DNA from: Blasia pusilla
Taxonomy: Eukaryota; Marchantiophyta; Marchantiopsida; Blasiales
Assembly (NCBI GenBank): GCA_050084515.1
Contig: CM114272.1
Coordinates: 58,218,001-58,282,000, forward strand
Direction of reading: 5' to 3'
Length of the DNA stretch: 64,000 nucleotides
The position numbers were made by a program, and so were the translations under genes. This document shows positions 1-12,176 of this stretch, one piece after another (position 1 is the first letter of the stretch; every line of letters starts with the position of its first letter). A model generated the notes under the pieces. It saw only the letters and a list, made by a program, of their open reading frames with translations, made no database searches and was not told the DNA's origin.

Positions 1-2196
1 AATAATAATCCAAAACTTTTGCCCTTTATTTCCCTTACAATGGGATGGAATCTCCAAAAAATATCTATGGAAGCCGTGTTTTCTGGTGACCAAAAAGGGT
101 GAAGCATAGAGTGTGCCGTATGTAACTGCCATAAATAAATGACCTTCATTTAGAGCAACTTATGAAGTATGAGCACTGTAAAGGGAGGGTAGGTCCCATG
201 ATCCTATCTTCCATTTTCTTGCATTTTCGTTATGATATATATATATATATATACCTTGCCTTGTAAAATAGAGAGAAAAATCCACTTTCTTATAATAATT
301 TTATTATTATTGCTTTGTAAAATTGACATCAGGGGATGTCATTTCTTAGGCACCCACAGAAATGTTCAATAAATCATATATGTCTACATAGCAAGGGTAT
401 TTTCATTTTTGGATTAAAATCTTCTATCCATGCAAATTAAAATAAAAATACCTCGAATGGGAACATGACACGTGTCTTCGAATGGCTTCTTTCCATTCAA
501 ACAAACCATTGCCCCTTGGTTCATGATGATGGAGCAACGTGGGGATGCATTATGGTGGATGACTATTTTGTCACTTTTTCTTAAGAACTTCTACGGTTTG
601 GTGAGGTTGTTTTCATGGTGGTGTTGCTCAAATAAAAAATCAAACTAGATTGGTGACTTTGGAAGGTGTGGAGTAATGAGAGTGTGAAGCTAGGGTGGAA
701 AAGCTAGTTCTTTTCCAAGAGGAACTTTAATGGCTATGGTGATTTCCTTTTTGTAGCTCCTTTTTTCTTCTAATTTAACGAAGAAAATCCAATTTCTCTC
801 TTGGAATTTGGCTAAACTTTTGGATTTGAGTCTGGGTTTTTCAAATTGAACCGGTTGCTTTTACAAAGAATTCTAGGTCTGTGCCGATCGTTGGTGTGCA
901 ATTAAAAATATTTTAAAAATAGATCTAGAAACAATATGCATCCACGTATACTTCAATCCTAAAGGGATAAAAGAGAGTTTTGGTCAATGTAGTTGGGGTC
1001 GGGTCGTAATGAATCACATGTCTCGATGAACGATGAACACATTTGTGGAGAGTTTACTGGTAAAGGTTGGAGGGGAAGGAGTGAAGTTGATGAGTGTTTT
1101 CGCACACCTCCGAAGGGAAGTTGGCAGATGAGTAGTGATATATACAAAGCTTAGTCGCCTTATAATGTGGCATGTGTCAGCAAGCGGCCACAAGTTCATC
1201 TTTTATGCAGAGAAATGTCTCTTTTGTCTCCACATATTTTCCCCATGTTTACAATCCTTTATTAAACACATTTAGTTTATTATTCTTACTTCTTTCATTG
1301 CATTGGGATGTTTTTTAGTAAGGTTACAAGTATAAAGGAAACTCTTATTCGCCTTCCATTCTTTTTTTTTTCTTTTTTTTAAAGATAAAATGCACTTCCA
1401 TTCTAGGGAGGTTTTGCTTGGTCTCTCGTTTTCATTTGAAGTAAACCATAATTTGTTCTTAGTATTGATTGGGATCTTTGTTAGCTTGTACTTTTTTTCG
1501 GCCCCAACTTAGTCCCTGTACTTTAGGGGTTGGCCACATTATAGTGCTCACATAATGAACCAATTTCGTATTCACATGGGATTAATATTTGTGTCCATCG
1601 GACTTAATTAATACCATTCTATTTTTAGGTTGAGACTGGGTTAAGGGTGGTACGTATGTGCTACATTAGCTCCTCAGTTGTCTTCGAGATGGTAGGTTTG
1701 GTTGTGTGCACTATACGTAATTGATTTTATAGGTTAGGAAGGTTGCTCTCTTGGTTGAGTGTCATATATGTGTATTTAGTATTTAGTCCGCATTTGTTAT
1801 GCCCTTGTATGGTTAGATCTTGTTTAGGCATCTAATGGGTTGGATTTACCGTTATCTATACTTGATGGTGTGTAAGAAAGTAGTGTGTTTGGTTCTACGT
1901 ACGATGGGTAATGTGTATCGAATCAGAGTGAACATTTCTTACGTGGAGTAGAATGTTAATCAATGTTTTTTTTTTAAATTCCATGTTCATAGACTACATG
2001 TGCGTAGATTGTATGCATTGTGCTCTTACGTGGTTCATTTGTAGACAATATGTACTGTATTCTTGCCTATATCGTTCAGTCAATGGTTCTTGATATTTGT
2101 AAAATTCGTGTATTGAATCGGAACGTTCTGACTTTGATGTGGTGAGAATGACAGTTTTGGATTTGCTCCCGATTTTTGTATGGTCGCCCAAACTTT
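1..2196. other. Intergenic, no gene recognised
   Basis: Both strands were read; only short open frames with no recognisable domain are present. There is a short AT dinucleotide run near 235-252 and T-rich runs near 1360-1380 and 1965-1975. The base composition is like the other intergenic stretches. It is probably old decayed repeat sequence, but no element ends were found. Confidence 0.5.
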
Positions 2197-2324
2197 GTGA
2201 GGCTAGTCAAGTTTTTGACTTGTACCTGGTGAGGAGATGTGTGTGTAGCACTTTGAGGTGGTGAGGCTAGTCAAGTTGTTGACTTGTACTTGGTGAGGAG
2301 ATGTGTGTGTAGCACTTTGAGGTG
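2197..2324. repeat. 64-bp tandem duplication (two copies)
   Basis: Two adjacent 64-base units (2197-2260 and 2261-2324) start with GTGAGGCTAGTCAAG and end with CACTTTGAGGTG. They differ at only about two positions, so the duplication is recent. It lies about 570 bp beyond the stop codon of the TIM21-like gene. No coding potential was seen. Confidence 0.9.
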
Positions 2325-2898
2325 GTGAGGACATCCAAGACTATGCATGAAATCATAGTCCTCATGCATCACTTCTCTCCTTCAGCCAATACTGGGAAGT
2401 ATCATGTTCAAACAGGGTGCTGCAGATCTATTTCTTGCCTTGCTGCTGATATAACTCCCTTCCATGAGTAGTAAAGTGAGAAGATAAATTTTCGAACTAC
2501 TCAACTTGAATAGAGAGAAGTCATTAGGGAAGAAAGTAACTAGCATCATCTGCACAAAGTTGAAGCATTGGCAGTCGAACCCACATTTTGTTACCCTAAA
2601 CCCCAAACTTCAATGACATAACAATGGATCCACTCACCAAGTTTTGGCTTGGAGCACATCTTCAACACCAGATCGTTAAAAGTAGGTAGCCTAACTTCAA
2701 CCAAGACTAAGAATATGTGGTGTTGTCATGCAGGAGAAGTATAGATAGGAGAACAAGTATGAAAGTCTGGAAGCATATGAAGTTTGAGCTGAATTCTCTC
2801 ATAAAATGAAACTAAAGTTGCTGATAATACGACCCAAATGAGGCAGGCACTACCCTTGGGGAAAAGCTCTTAGGGAAAACCCAAAAATTTGCATTCCA
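2325..2898. other. 3' flank of the TIM21-like gene
   Basis: No domain is recognised on either strand. The part next to 2899 should contain the 3' untranslated region of the minus-strand TIM21-like gene. I could not pick a polyadenylation site with confidence. Confidence 0.4.
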
Positions 2899-5800
2899 CT
2901 ATGCGTGGCTCAAGTTCACTGCAGGAGGCACATAAGACTCCAGCAAAAGTCGTTTAGGACTTGGAGACAAAATATCCACAATTAGGTAGGTGTATTTCCA
3001 AGACCTCTCATCCTTGTCATTAAACATTTCACAGAACACTTTCCCTGCTCCCTGAGGACCTCGGATATGAAACATCACCTGAACAACAGCAGCCGCCAAT
3101 TACATGTGAAAGGTCTGATAGTGTTCGCTATACCAGCAATTGGTCTAAACACAGAATATGTAAGGTGTCATAACTACAGCAGCCTTTTCATTATGATGTG
3201 GTTGCCAGGATAACAGCACACTTGAGAAAATGGCTCGAGGATCCTCTCGAGTGAATGCTAATTCCAGTTGACAACCTGGCAAGAAAACTCGAAGATCCAA
3301 TTCCCTAATTTTCACGAAGATGAAATGCCTGAATCATGTCCATTGGACACTCAGAATGAGAGTGGCAAAATTTGTGTCAAGAGTACTGAATAGCCTTGTC
3401 ATCTTTTAATCACAAATCCACTAGGGATGATTAATTCTCACCTCAATTCGCTCAACACCATCTTCATCTGTCCAAGCTCGGTTTGATATGCGTTGGCGTG
3501 CGGCACGATTCCTGCTCTCCTGGCCGTATCCAGATATGGGTGACCCTAGTCGTATGGATACCTGAGAAGGTGCATCCATCAATAAGTCTTCTGCAGATCC
3601 AAGTTTAAATAGTGGCATTTCAGGCAAATGGCAGCCAAGATTTTGAGGGACAAGCCGTCAAACTTAAGAATATCCTGGAATGGATGTGCTTTCTCACCTG
3701 ACTCTCCGCCTTCACCCTGTCCAAAGCTATTCCAAAAACCTTGTACCTGATTCCACACATTCCATTGTAGTACCATGTGATTACCATAGCAACTTCTTCA
3801 CGAAGCCATTGAAAATTTTGATTTCTAAACTTCTTCAATTGAGATCCTTCACTGCATTGTTAACGGGTCCGTATGAGCTGGAGTATTAACCATCCACCCC
3901 AATAGTGCAGAGAGAAAAGCAACCCCAAAATACACTGATCTAATACATAAAGATATAAGTTGTCTTCAGAAGAAGTCCACAGACTCTCCAGCAGTGAAGA
4001 GGGTAAGTTTTGTCCATAAGCCAGCTGAGAGTACTGCAGTGTGTTGCAAACAGATAGATCTGACCTAGCAAGTGAGAAGTATACTCTTTAGGCTCAAGAA
4101 GTAGCTCCTTGAAGACAGCATAGGCAGCAGCACCAGCAACAGCCAAGCCTGCAAGTATAACTAGACTGTAGGATGCCCCTTCAGCAACACTCACTGGTCT
4201 CTCAGGTATCTTGTCTGTAAGAGTGTCAAATGGATCCTCTTGTGCTGTCATGCTCCCTTGTGATTTCTGCAAATTAATTCACAGGTAATGAGTTTCCTTC
4301 AACCAGGCTTCACACAGTACAAGCCTTATATGTGGCTACACAACAGATAACCCTTATTTGTGACGGACAGTTTATGTACAACATGTCAAACAATCACAAT
4401 AGGAGAGTTGTCTCAGAATTGAAGTCACTACAGGACTGCCCATTTGACTTCTCTAATGTTCCTGAGAGTTCATGGACACAGTAGTAGGCATTACACTCAA
4501 TTCACGTCAGTACTACTCTAATCCTGGATGCCTGTGTGACTACACAAATCCTGATCCAGGGTTGGAGCATTCACAAATGCCTTGGAGACAGCCACAGCTG
4601 CAGGAAATACCTCCTCGAGTCACCTGACATTAGCCCTCTTTGAACAGGTTCTTGACCTGAAACCCACAAGACCACTTCTCTACAAAAACTGTCACTAAAC
4701 AATTTTAAACTAGTCCTTACTCAATGATTTATTTCACATTTTCACTAACTAAAGGGAATTTCAATATGGACAGATCCACTGTGAGAACTAAAACCTCAGT
4801 GTTCGGATTTACAGAGGGGTTTTATTGGTCCTTCCAACCCTCAAGCCTCCCACTGTTGGAAAAGTAAAGTAACAGGTTCAAGCTCCAATTAAGAAATAGG
4901 TATCACAACAGAGGGTAGCTGGACCTTGTGTTGTACGATCAACTTCCATCAACTCTACTTTCACTTCGCTCTTATCACCTCAGAGATATCAATGACTAAG
5001 TAAATGTTCAAGGTCCCAGTTGAACCCACATGACGGGAATACGATAAAAGTTCTGATTTGATCTTCCATTCCCATCAGTTCTGCCTTATGTTTGGCTTCT
5101 CATTTAAGAGAGAATATTCAAAACATTGATTGTCCCAATTGGACTAACCCGACACACATAATATAAGTTCTCATTCAATCTTTCACTCCTACAGTTCTAC
5201 TTCAATTCACTCTTCCCACCTCAGAGATAAGATTGGATGAATATTAATCGTCCAGTCAGACTCACATGATACAAGTTTTGGTGTGACTCTCACTCCCACC
5301 ACTTCTACTTCAATATTGCCTCCCTCACCTCAGAGAGAAGATTGCATGAATGTTCATTGTCCCAGTGGGACTCACATGACACGCACAGATACAAGCTCTT
5401 CATCATAGGTCTGGACTGCCCTATAATTGAGCCACATTAGGACTTGGTTCAGGAAATCTCACCTGATCTTGAGCAGATTGCTGTTGCCTAGCAAAAAGCG
5501 CTGCTTGAGAATTTATGCAGCGGGCAGAGTAGGGAACATGGATACAGAGCCTTTGGCAACTCCAGCACAGGGTGTAAGAATCTGGTTGGAGCATCTCGTT
5601 TGCCGTATGGGAGTGCCATTTCTCCACAATTGATGCGTCCCTCTCGTCCCTCCGCATAGCTCGCTTCCGTCACTTGAGGATATAGCTCCAATCGCACTGC
5701 ACACCCTAAAACCTTCCCCGCATCGCAAACCAAAACGATCCATCAATGCTGCCATTACTCGAATGCTATACTTCCTCCCAATCCAACGCAAGCCTCCTCG

Positions 5801-6268
5801 CACAATTCCACAAGCTCAAATTCCATAAGATTCGTCCCGAACAAGACAGAGCACGCACACAAATAAACTCTATCTCACACCATCGCAGGAGATGAACCCC
5901 ACTGGATTCATTCCAAAGCACAGCGAAACGATCTACTAACCCTACCGCTGCTAGAATGGCTCCACTTCCTCCCAATCCACCCGACCCCACTCCACAATAC
6001 CAGGAGCAAGAAAAGGGCAGCACTGGACAAGAAAGACCATTTCTCACCCAATTGCGTCAGTTTCAAACCCCACAAGATTCAATCATCCAAAGCTTTCCTA
6101 CAAAAAGAGCTCCACCACATATTCTTCAAGAGACATACCTGTGCGCAGAGGGGCACCCGCAATCTCCACACTCCCTCCTCCCAATCCCAATCCCAGAGCC
6201 ACGGACAGCCGTGCGACATGACGCAGCAGCACCTTTGGCGCCCTCAGCTTCGGCGCGTTCTGTATCAT
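2899..6268 (-). CDS. TIM21: TIM21-like mitochondrial inner-membrane import subunit, six exons
   Basis: TIM21 is a single-span inner-membrane subunit of the TIM23 presequence translocase. It faces the intermembrane space, where it contacts the TOM complex and respiratory complexes. Exons in transcript order are 6268-6139, 5581-5463, 4266-4085, 3746-3698, 3561-3442 and 3078-2899. All introns are GT-AG, and the lengths add to 780 bases (259 residues plus stop), close to the family norm. Residues 1-83 are basic and low in acidic residues, like a mitochondrial presequence. A membrane segment lies near 115-135 ([18 protein letters not shown]). The conserved core follows, with [21 protein letters not shown] and [10 protein letters not shown], ending in a WKYTYLIV stretch. 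The ATG at 6268 is the first Met of its exon frame. The junction of exons 1 and 2 is the least certain because the acceptor tract is weak. An alternative start is the ATG at 5657, in frame with exon 2 if exon 1 is not used. The core assignment is firm. Confidence 0.9.
4946..5395. repeat. Degenerate ~110-bp minisatellite in TIM21-like intron
   Basis: Inside the large intron between 4267 and 5462 lie about four diverged units of roughly 108-120 bases. They begin near 4946, 5056, 5166 and 5276. Each unit contains a version of CACCTCAGAGA, then a TGAATGTTCA-like segment, then GTCCCAGT, GACTCACATGA and finally ATACAAG. Divergence between units is high, so the array is old. Confidence 0.7.
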
Positions 6269-6722
6269 CTTCGCCTCATTCGAATCGCTCGCCAAATCCG
6301 TCCACCACGAGCTCGATCGAAAGCCCCAGATCCCCTCTCCGTCCCGCAGGCAATTAGGACTAGTGCTGTTCGATCCCCACAACCAAAACCATCACAGACA
6401 ATTGATCGATCAATCGAAGAGGGATCGAGAGCTGCAGATTCAGAATGTGAATCCACAGCCGAAGGGTTTGGGCACTTCGCAATTAGGGTTTGAGGAGCTG
6501 CAGGTGAGGTTCTGTTATTTTATTATTATTATTATTTTGAAATTATCTATATAAATGGGGTTTCTTAATATAAAATTTTATAACTCGGGGGAAATTATAA
6601 ATTTAATTCCTAAATGGTTTCGGAATTCAATAAATCTTTTAAAATTTTGTTGTTGAGAACAGGTATGCGGCCCATTTTAACTTTTAAAATTTATGGGCTT
6701 GGTAAGAGAACAAAAATAGTAA
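6269..6722. promoter_or_regulatory. 5' flank and likely promoter of the TIM21-like gene
   Basis: This region lies directly upstream of the minus-strand start codon at 6268. It is GC-richer up to about 6500 and then turns AT-rich, with an ATT repeat near 6518-6540. A plus-strand splice-donor-like GCAG/GTGAGG occurs near 6503, but no continuing plus-strand exon was found. I could not define a TATA box or start site. The promoter role is inferred from position only. Confidence 0.4.
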
Positions 6723-7324
6723 GAGCATCTCCACCACGGAGCCCTTAATCGGGAAAATTAATTTCCCCGATATGGAGTCTAGGAAACTCTTGCACCTTAG
6801 AGGGGAGGAATTCCCACCTGGACGTGATAAATTTCCTCTCAGGAAACTTGATTGCAGCTCTTGTGTGCCTCCTTGCGACTCTCACGCATCCCTAACTCAT
6901 TTTCACCGGCACTTTTGCCCTTGCTCAACACGTCTTAGCATGTGGGAAATAATCTATACTATTAACGTAGGCGGGTTTCAAGAATCCCTCCTCCTCCTCT
7001 TGACACCTGTCCTCTAAGGGCTTTCCTAGTGTCAACACTAGAGAATTAAATATAATGAAGAAGAGAAAGGAAAATGGAACGATAAATTCTTTTTATTCCA
7101 AGATTTTGTGTCACCCTTGCATAGCACGGGCAATGTTGTGAGTTTTAGTGGAAAACCCTTTATTGATGCCCCAAAAGGGTTTTAGATTTGCCGAGTAAGT
7201 TGCCCATTTTTACATGATTGGTCTTTTACAAGGTCGTTTGACGGGGCCAATGGGGCTCATATCTCTTCTTCCATCTATAAAACACAGGGCATTCCCAATT
7301 TTGTGTAGTCAGGTAGAGATGCTC
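6723..7324. mobile_element. PIF/Harbinger (Tourist-like) MITE, 602 bp
   Basis: The left end reads GAGCATCTCCACC (6723-6735). The right end is its reverse complement with one mismatch (7312-7324). Both ends are flanked by the trinucleotide TAA (6720-6722 and 7325-7327). A TWA target duplication with short inverted ends fits PIF/Harbinger non-autonomous elements. No transposase is encoded. The inside is composite, with a Helitron-like segment at about 6953-7140. Confidence 0.75.
6953..7140 (+). mobile_element. Helitron-like segment nested in the MITE
   Basis: It begins with A|TCTATACTATTAA, followed by GGCGGGTTTCAAGAATCCC. It approaches its end with a hairpin near 7113-7130 (CCCTTGC-ATA-GCACGGG). 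This is the layout of the better preserved copy at 8045-8254. A clean CTRR terminus is not visible, so the 3' limit is approximate. Confidence 0.5.
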
Positions 7325-8044
7325 TAACACCACACGAGATAAAATTTAGCTTATGCACACATAGAAATTCGTTGGAGAGGAATGTAAGTGCCACAACGTC
7401 AAAATACTAATATGTGAAGGGATGAAAGTATTCACACATAAGGAAAAAATTATTTTGCACACACAAGAAACATTGGACAAGAAATCTTCCACTCTTTTCA
7501 AGAAGTCAACCCAATCCATCGTATTAAATCCACTCTAGATTAGGAACACATCCTCATTTTGATCCAATCATAAATATTATGCAAGTTTTACACTTTGAAT
7601 TGAGTTAACTCTCTCGAAATAAGTATGTGTCATTGTAAGAAGTAAAGGCAACAATTTTGGGCTCCTAGTAGGGATCATATCTATTACTAGTAAGGTGCCC
7701 CTCAGAGGGAATGTGTGATGCACAATCCCTTTAATGACCCAAAGCCAACTTTTAACACTAAAATAGAGCCAAGTGAAACATTTGAAACCTCGATCCTCGT
7801 ATTAGTATTTAGATTTACTAGTAAGATGCTCGTGCAATGCATGGAAACTAAATTAATAATTGAGATTAAAAAAACACTTAATACAATTTAAACATATAAA
7901 TAAATATCATCTTTATATTGGGTCTTTTTCTTGCTAAAAGATACAAGTCAAACCTTTCAACATAATATAGAATTAATCCGAAATTTTAAAGTTTTTTTAA
8001 TTTTAAAGTTGTAACTAAGCGATTCATTAGTCAATCCACCAATA
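7325..8044. other. Intergenic with two inverted Helitron-type ends
   Basis: There is no gene. CTAG followed by AGATGCTCGTGCAATGCATGG near 7818-7844 looks like a Helitron 3' hairpin end on the minus strand. A second CTAGTAAGGTGC at 7687 is a weaker candidate. Matching 5' ends were not found, so these are probably fragments. Confidence 0.35.
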
Positions 8045-8254
8045 CCTATATTATTAAAAGAGGATGGGGTTTGAGGAACCCCTCCTCTGGTGTCAACACG
8101 TATGCTTTTTGCACTCCTCCCGTATTGACACGTGTATTTTTTAACATAAGAGCTAACAACAAGAGCAAAGAATTAACAAGCGGAGCTAGATTTAATGGAC
8201 ATGTTTTCCGTACGGTGATTTTTTCACCCATGCATAGCATGGGCAGGATACTAG
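8045..8254 (+). mobile_element. Short non-autonomous Helitron, 210 bp
   Basis: The 5' end is CCTATATTATTAAAAGAGG (canonical TC changed to CC) after host A at 8044. The 3' end has a strong hairpin CCCATGC-ATA-GCATGGG (8228-8243), a short spacer and terminal CTAG at 8251-8254, followed by host T. Insertion between A and T, a subterminal hairpin and CTRR are Helitron hallmarks. No Rep/helicase is encoded. Related copies lie at 6953, 15615, 16682 (inverted) and 41395. Confidence 0.75.
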
Positions 8255-8299
8255 TAAGTATTTATATCGAACCTATCTTGTACAAGCTCTTATGAAGGT

Positions 8300-8551
8300 T
8301 GTCACGTCTTTTAGGATAGATCGGTGAGATCTAGTAGAGCGCCTTTGCGAGTAGTGGAGGACAGGCTCAGGAGGTCGAGGATGAATTGCTCAAGCCCCGG
8401 GAAACGTAAGAGAGCAGGTTTTCCCTTTATTTGGGCTCATTTGGAGCCATATTGAGGAACTTACTATTTTAGGTAAGTACCATTTTGATTATATGATTGT
8501 ATTTCTATTTTGTGAAGTGGCCCTTGACCTCCTACATCAGGTCAAGAGCCA
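8300..8551 (+). repeat. LTR fragment, family B
   Basis: This segment starts TGTCACGTCTTTTAGGATAG and runs to about AGGTCAAGAGCC. It is closely similar to the first ~260 bases of the LTR-like block at 48064-48693. The rest of that LTR is missing here. No coding potential was seen. Confidence 0.65.
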
Positions 8552-9189
8552 AAAATTAAATAATACCAACCCTATGCATAAGGCACGAGATCCTAAACCA
8601 TTCTAATGATTGGCTTTGAGGGTTGGGCTTACATGCGTACAAGCTGACCTTGTAAGTTGCAATAGTATGCCCAATTTGCTTGCGTACTAAGGAAGACCAC
8701 TTCAAGCCAACTGGACAACGAATGCCTAACTTCGTGAAATTGCGGGAGGAAGGGGGGAGGGAAGGCCTCTCAGACACACTAAAGAACCATGATGAGGAAA
8801 TTCAAGAGGGGCAAGGAGTTGCAATGACTCATCTGCCTTGATTGAAGATCAAAACCAAGCAAAGACATGCCAAGGGTGTGAGATAGGAAGGGGAAGAGAG
8901 GGAAAATGTCAAGGCCAATAGTGGCTCCGACATTTTCCTTTCAAAATTAGAATATGAAGCCCTGAAAATGAAAGGGATTCAAATCTCGAATATGGCTTCA
9001 AAAAAGAAAGATAAGATAACCACATGAAAGAACATAAAGCAAGAGGAAGGTAAGAAAATTTGGGGTTTGAGTTCTAGAAAAGTGTGTAACATTAAGGAAA
9101 ATTAGAAAAGTCCATGTTTGTCAAAACAAAACAACTTGCTACAATTGGAGAATGAAAAATTCCTCTACATTTACCAATGACAACCAAGC
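8552..9189. other. Intergenic, nothing recognised
   Basis: This is purine-rich sequence with only short open frames. No domain, element end or RNA gene was recognised on either strand. Confidence 0.4.
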
Positions 9190-10030
9190 TAAGGCCCCAA
9201 AAACTAATTAAGGCATGAATACGAATCGATAGCCATAGAAATAATTAAGGTAAAGAGTTGGCAAGATATGGTAGATGACAAGCTCATCTAGGTGGAATGA
9301 GGTCGGTTGAGCCAAAGGCCAAGAAAATTTACTAAGACATGAACACCGACCAACTTCCACAAAAATGGCTAGGGTAAAGAGTTGATGGGAATTGGCGAAC
9401 AACAAGTTAATCTAGATTTACTAAATTCGGTCAAGTCAGGGCCCCAAAAATTGATTAAGGCAAGAACACAAACAAGCCGCCATAGAAATAGCGAAGGAAA
9501 AGAGTCGGCAAGATTTAGTGGACGACAAATCCATCTTGATTTATCGATACTTGTTGAACCAAGGTTGGAAAATCTAACTAAGGCATGAACACAGATCGAT
9601 AACTGCAAAAATAGCTAAGGAAAAAGAGTCAGCGGGCACGGAAAGTTTATCTAGGTTGACCAAGGACAAACAAGCCAAGGCCACAAAAAATGACTAAGGT
9701 ATGAAACCAAACCAACAACCATAGAAATGGATAGGGCAAAGAGTCAGCAAAAACTGGCGGACGTTAAGTTCATCTAGTTTTACCATGTCTGATTGAGCCA
9801 AGGCCCCAAAATTGACTTAAGCATGAACAAGGATTGATAGCCACAAAAATGGCTCAGGCAAAGAGTCAGCGGAAAGTGGTAGATGACAAGTTTATCTAGG
9901 TGGATTGAGACGGGTAGAACCAAGGCCCCCAAAACTAATTAAGGCATTAATACAAACCAATAACTAGAGAAACGGCTAAGGCAAAGATTCGGTGGGAATT
10001 GGCGGATGATGAACTCATCTAGGCGGGAGG
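9190..10030. repeat. ~123-bp degenerate minisatellite, about seven units
   Basis: Units begin at a variant of AAGGCCCCAAAA near 9191, 9315, 9438, 9561, 9677, 9800 and 9922, so the spacing is mostly 122-124 bases. Each unit then carries TTAAGGCATGAAC, an ATAGCCA(T/C)A(G/A)AAATGG block, GGCAAAGAGTCAGC and CATCTAGG. The units are clearly diverged. None of the frames stays open across the array. Confidence 0.85.
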
Positions 10031-11254
10031 GTGCAAAGCAACAAACCATATATCAAGTCTTTGTTTATATGGATGAACAAACTTAAGGAAGGCACAATGT
10101 GCTTGTGATGAATATTCTTGAAGGTCGAGAAGCACAAAGAAATACGTGCCCAAATACTAATACCGTCCAAACTAGAGGTGAGTGATTGGCACTGACTGTC
10201 CTACCTAATCCGAGACCTAATCTTTGCAATTACCCAATTGAATGTAAGGGGTATCAAGGTCAAAGGAGATATGTTGTGTCTTCGAGGAGCAAAAAATGGA
10301 TGGGATATTGTAAGGATCTCAAAAACTTTGGCAATGAAGTTAGAATCAAGGGGGATTTCATGATTAATCACACTCTTGAACATTTCATAATTGTGAGGTC
10401 CCCAAATCTACATAGTTCTAGAGAAGCAAGACTAGGATCCTTTGAAAGTTCCTTTTCCATAGCGATTGAGGTATTAAATATTGTAAACCCATAATTCCTT
10501 TCTTCCCATTTAAGAGTTCATGGTGAACTTAGGTATTATTTCCTATTTCCATAGATATTTCCTTACAATCTACTACACTTGCTCTCTTCTTGCAAAAATC
10601 TTCCATGATCTTTATTAATTACAATTATTCCTTCCTTTTTTCATTACTGTGTATAAATCTACATGTTTTAACATGGCCTCCGATAACATCTTTGAATAAC
10701 TTTAATATAATATTCTCTTATTGTAGCACTGTGGCTTGAGGGCATGTGCTATAGAAATATCACATGAGCTTGTCCATTTCTTCATTTTTTCTAAGCCATT
10801 CGACTTGTGTTTCTCAAGCTTGAATTGATACTCTTGAGTTTGAATATACTCTTCGTGGTCAACTCTAAGTGTACCAATGTTTTGATAATGTACCTACAAC
10901 ATGAGGTGTATAAATAGAACTAATGTTGCTATCCAGGGCCAAACTACAAAGACTCACTATTTCCACCAATATTTCTTATTTTTTATTTCCAAAATTTATA
11001 AATTCTATGTTGCGCAATAAACTAAACAATAAAACTTATTGTATTATAGGTAATTCCATGCACTTTGGTTCCATTTGCGTTTCTAGCTCATTTTCTATGT
11101 TTTTTTTCCCTTATTTGTACAAGATATTGAGACATATCTTGTCCTTATTTAACTTTTAGTCTAAATGAGTGGGTTATCCTTTCCATTTACTTCATCTCCG
11201 ATCTCTTGCATATCAATAATGTACCTTTCCCAAATTGTTGTATTAAAATAGACT

Positions 11255-11345
11255 AGGTGCCATTACAATTTCTTGTCAAGGATGCATACATCGTCTACAT
11301 GAAGGATGAATGAGCAACCTTTCTCCTTCTATTAGAGTTTTGCAA
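11255..11345 (-). pseudogene. Possible copia reverse-transcriptase scrap
   Basis: Reading the minus strand gives GCSFILHVDDVCILDKKL, which resembles the YVDD active-site neighbourhood of Ty1/copia reverse transcriptase (normally LLYVDDML). Stop codons flank it and no further copia blocks were recognised nearby. The match is short and could be chance. Confidence 0.3.
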
Positions 11346-12132
11346 TCGTCATTGCAATGTAGTATTGTAGAATTTATGGATCTATACATTTAGGAAACTC
11401 GATTGGACCCAAATATAAATTGGTTGGAAGAACTTCATATCCTAGTTATGCCTTATATTATAGCTTTGTGTCAAAATTTATAACTCTCCTAGTAGCATTG
11501 TGCTATTTGTATGGCATTTGCTCAAGCGGTAAGACTTGGTGCAATATTAATATTTATTTCACACCATTTATATCTACATCACTATCAGATGAAATCATTT
11601 GTATCTCCAACTCCTACTTATTCTAGGTCTAGAATACGAATAATCTCATAGTTTAATGGCTTTCATAAAGGATCTTTCAAGGTTCCATCTTTATTGGATA
11701 ATGTATTTTAAAATTTACATCCTAGAACATTGAAGCATACAAATGTGACAATGGTGCTTTTACATACAAATAATTTAGGAAAATAATACTTATGAACTTA
11801 AGTGTAAACTCTCTCTTCAATGACTACATGATCCTTTTGGAATTTCCTAATCCCACGAATGGCTTGGTTATATTAATTGCCATCTTTGTTTTAGATAGAA
11901 AACTTCTAGCTTCCTGGCAAAGAAGACTAGCAACATATTCACTAAAGGTGGACCCATACAACAATGAAGCTAACATTCTTCAGAACATAACATGTATGAT
12001 TCTCATTAAGGAAAAGATGTCAACAAATATTTTTGAAAGTGGCACCTTGCGCTATAGGAAAAGATTTAAGCCGCAAATGTGTTGAGATGCCATGTGTGAG
12101 TATGATATCTAGGATTTATATCTTGGTGTTCG

Positions 12133-12176
12133 GTGATAGCAATGTATGTTGTAGAGCAATGTGTATACCCATGACA
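12133..12176 (+). repeat. LTR terminus fragment
   Basis: GTGATAGCAATGTATGTTG followed by an ATGTGTAT...ATGACA end resembles the last ~45 bases shared by the LTRs ending at 43468, 48693 and 31387. Only this terminal piece is visible. Confidence 0.45.

Noticed and set aside
5956-6493. Plus-strand open frames of 91-133 codons over the TIM21-like first exon
   Set aside because: They lie antisense to exon 1 and its leader, are Pro/Ser-rich without a domain, and no downstream plus-strand exon continues them.
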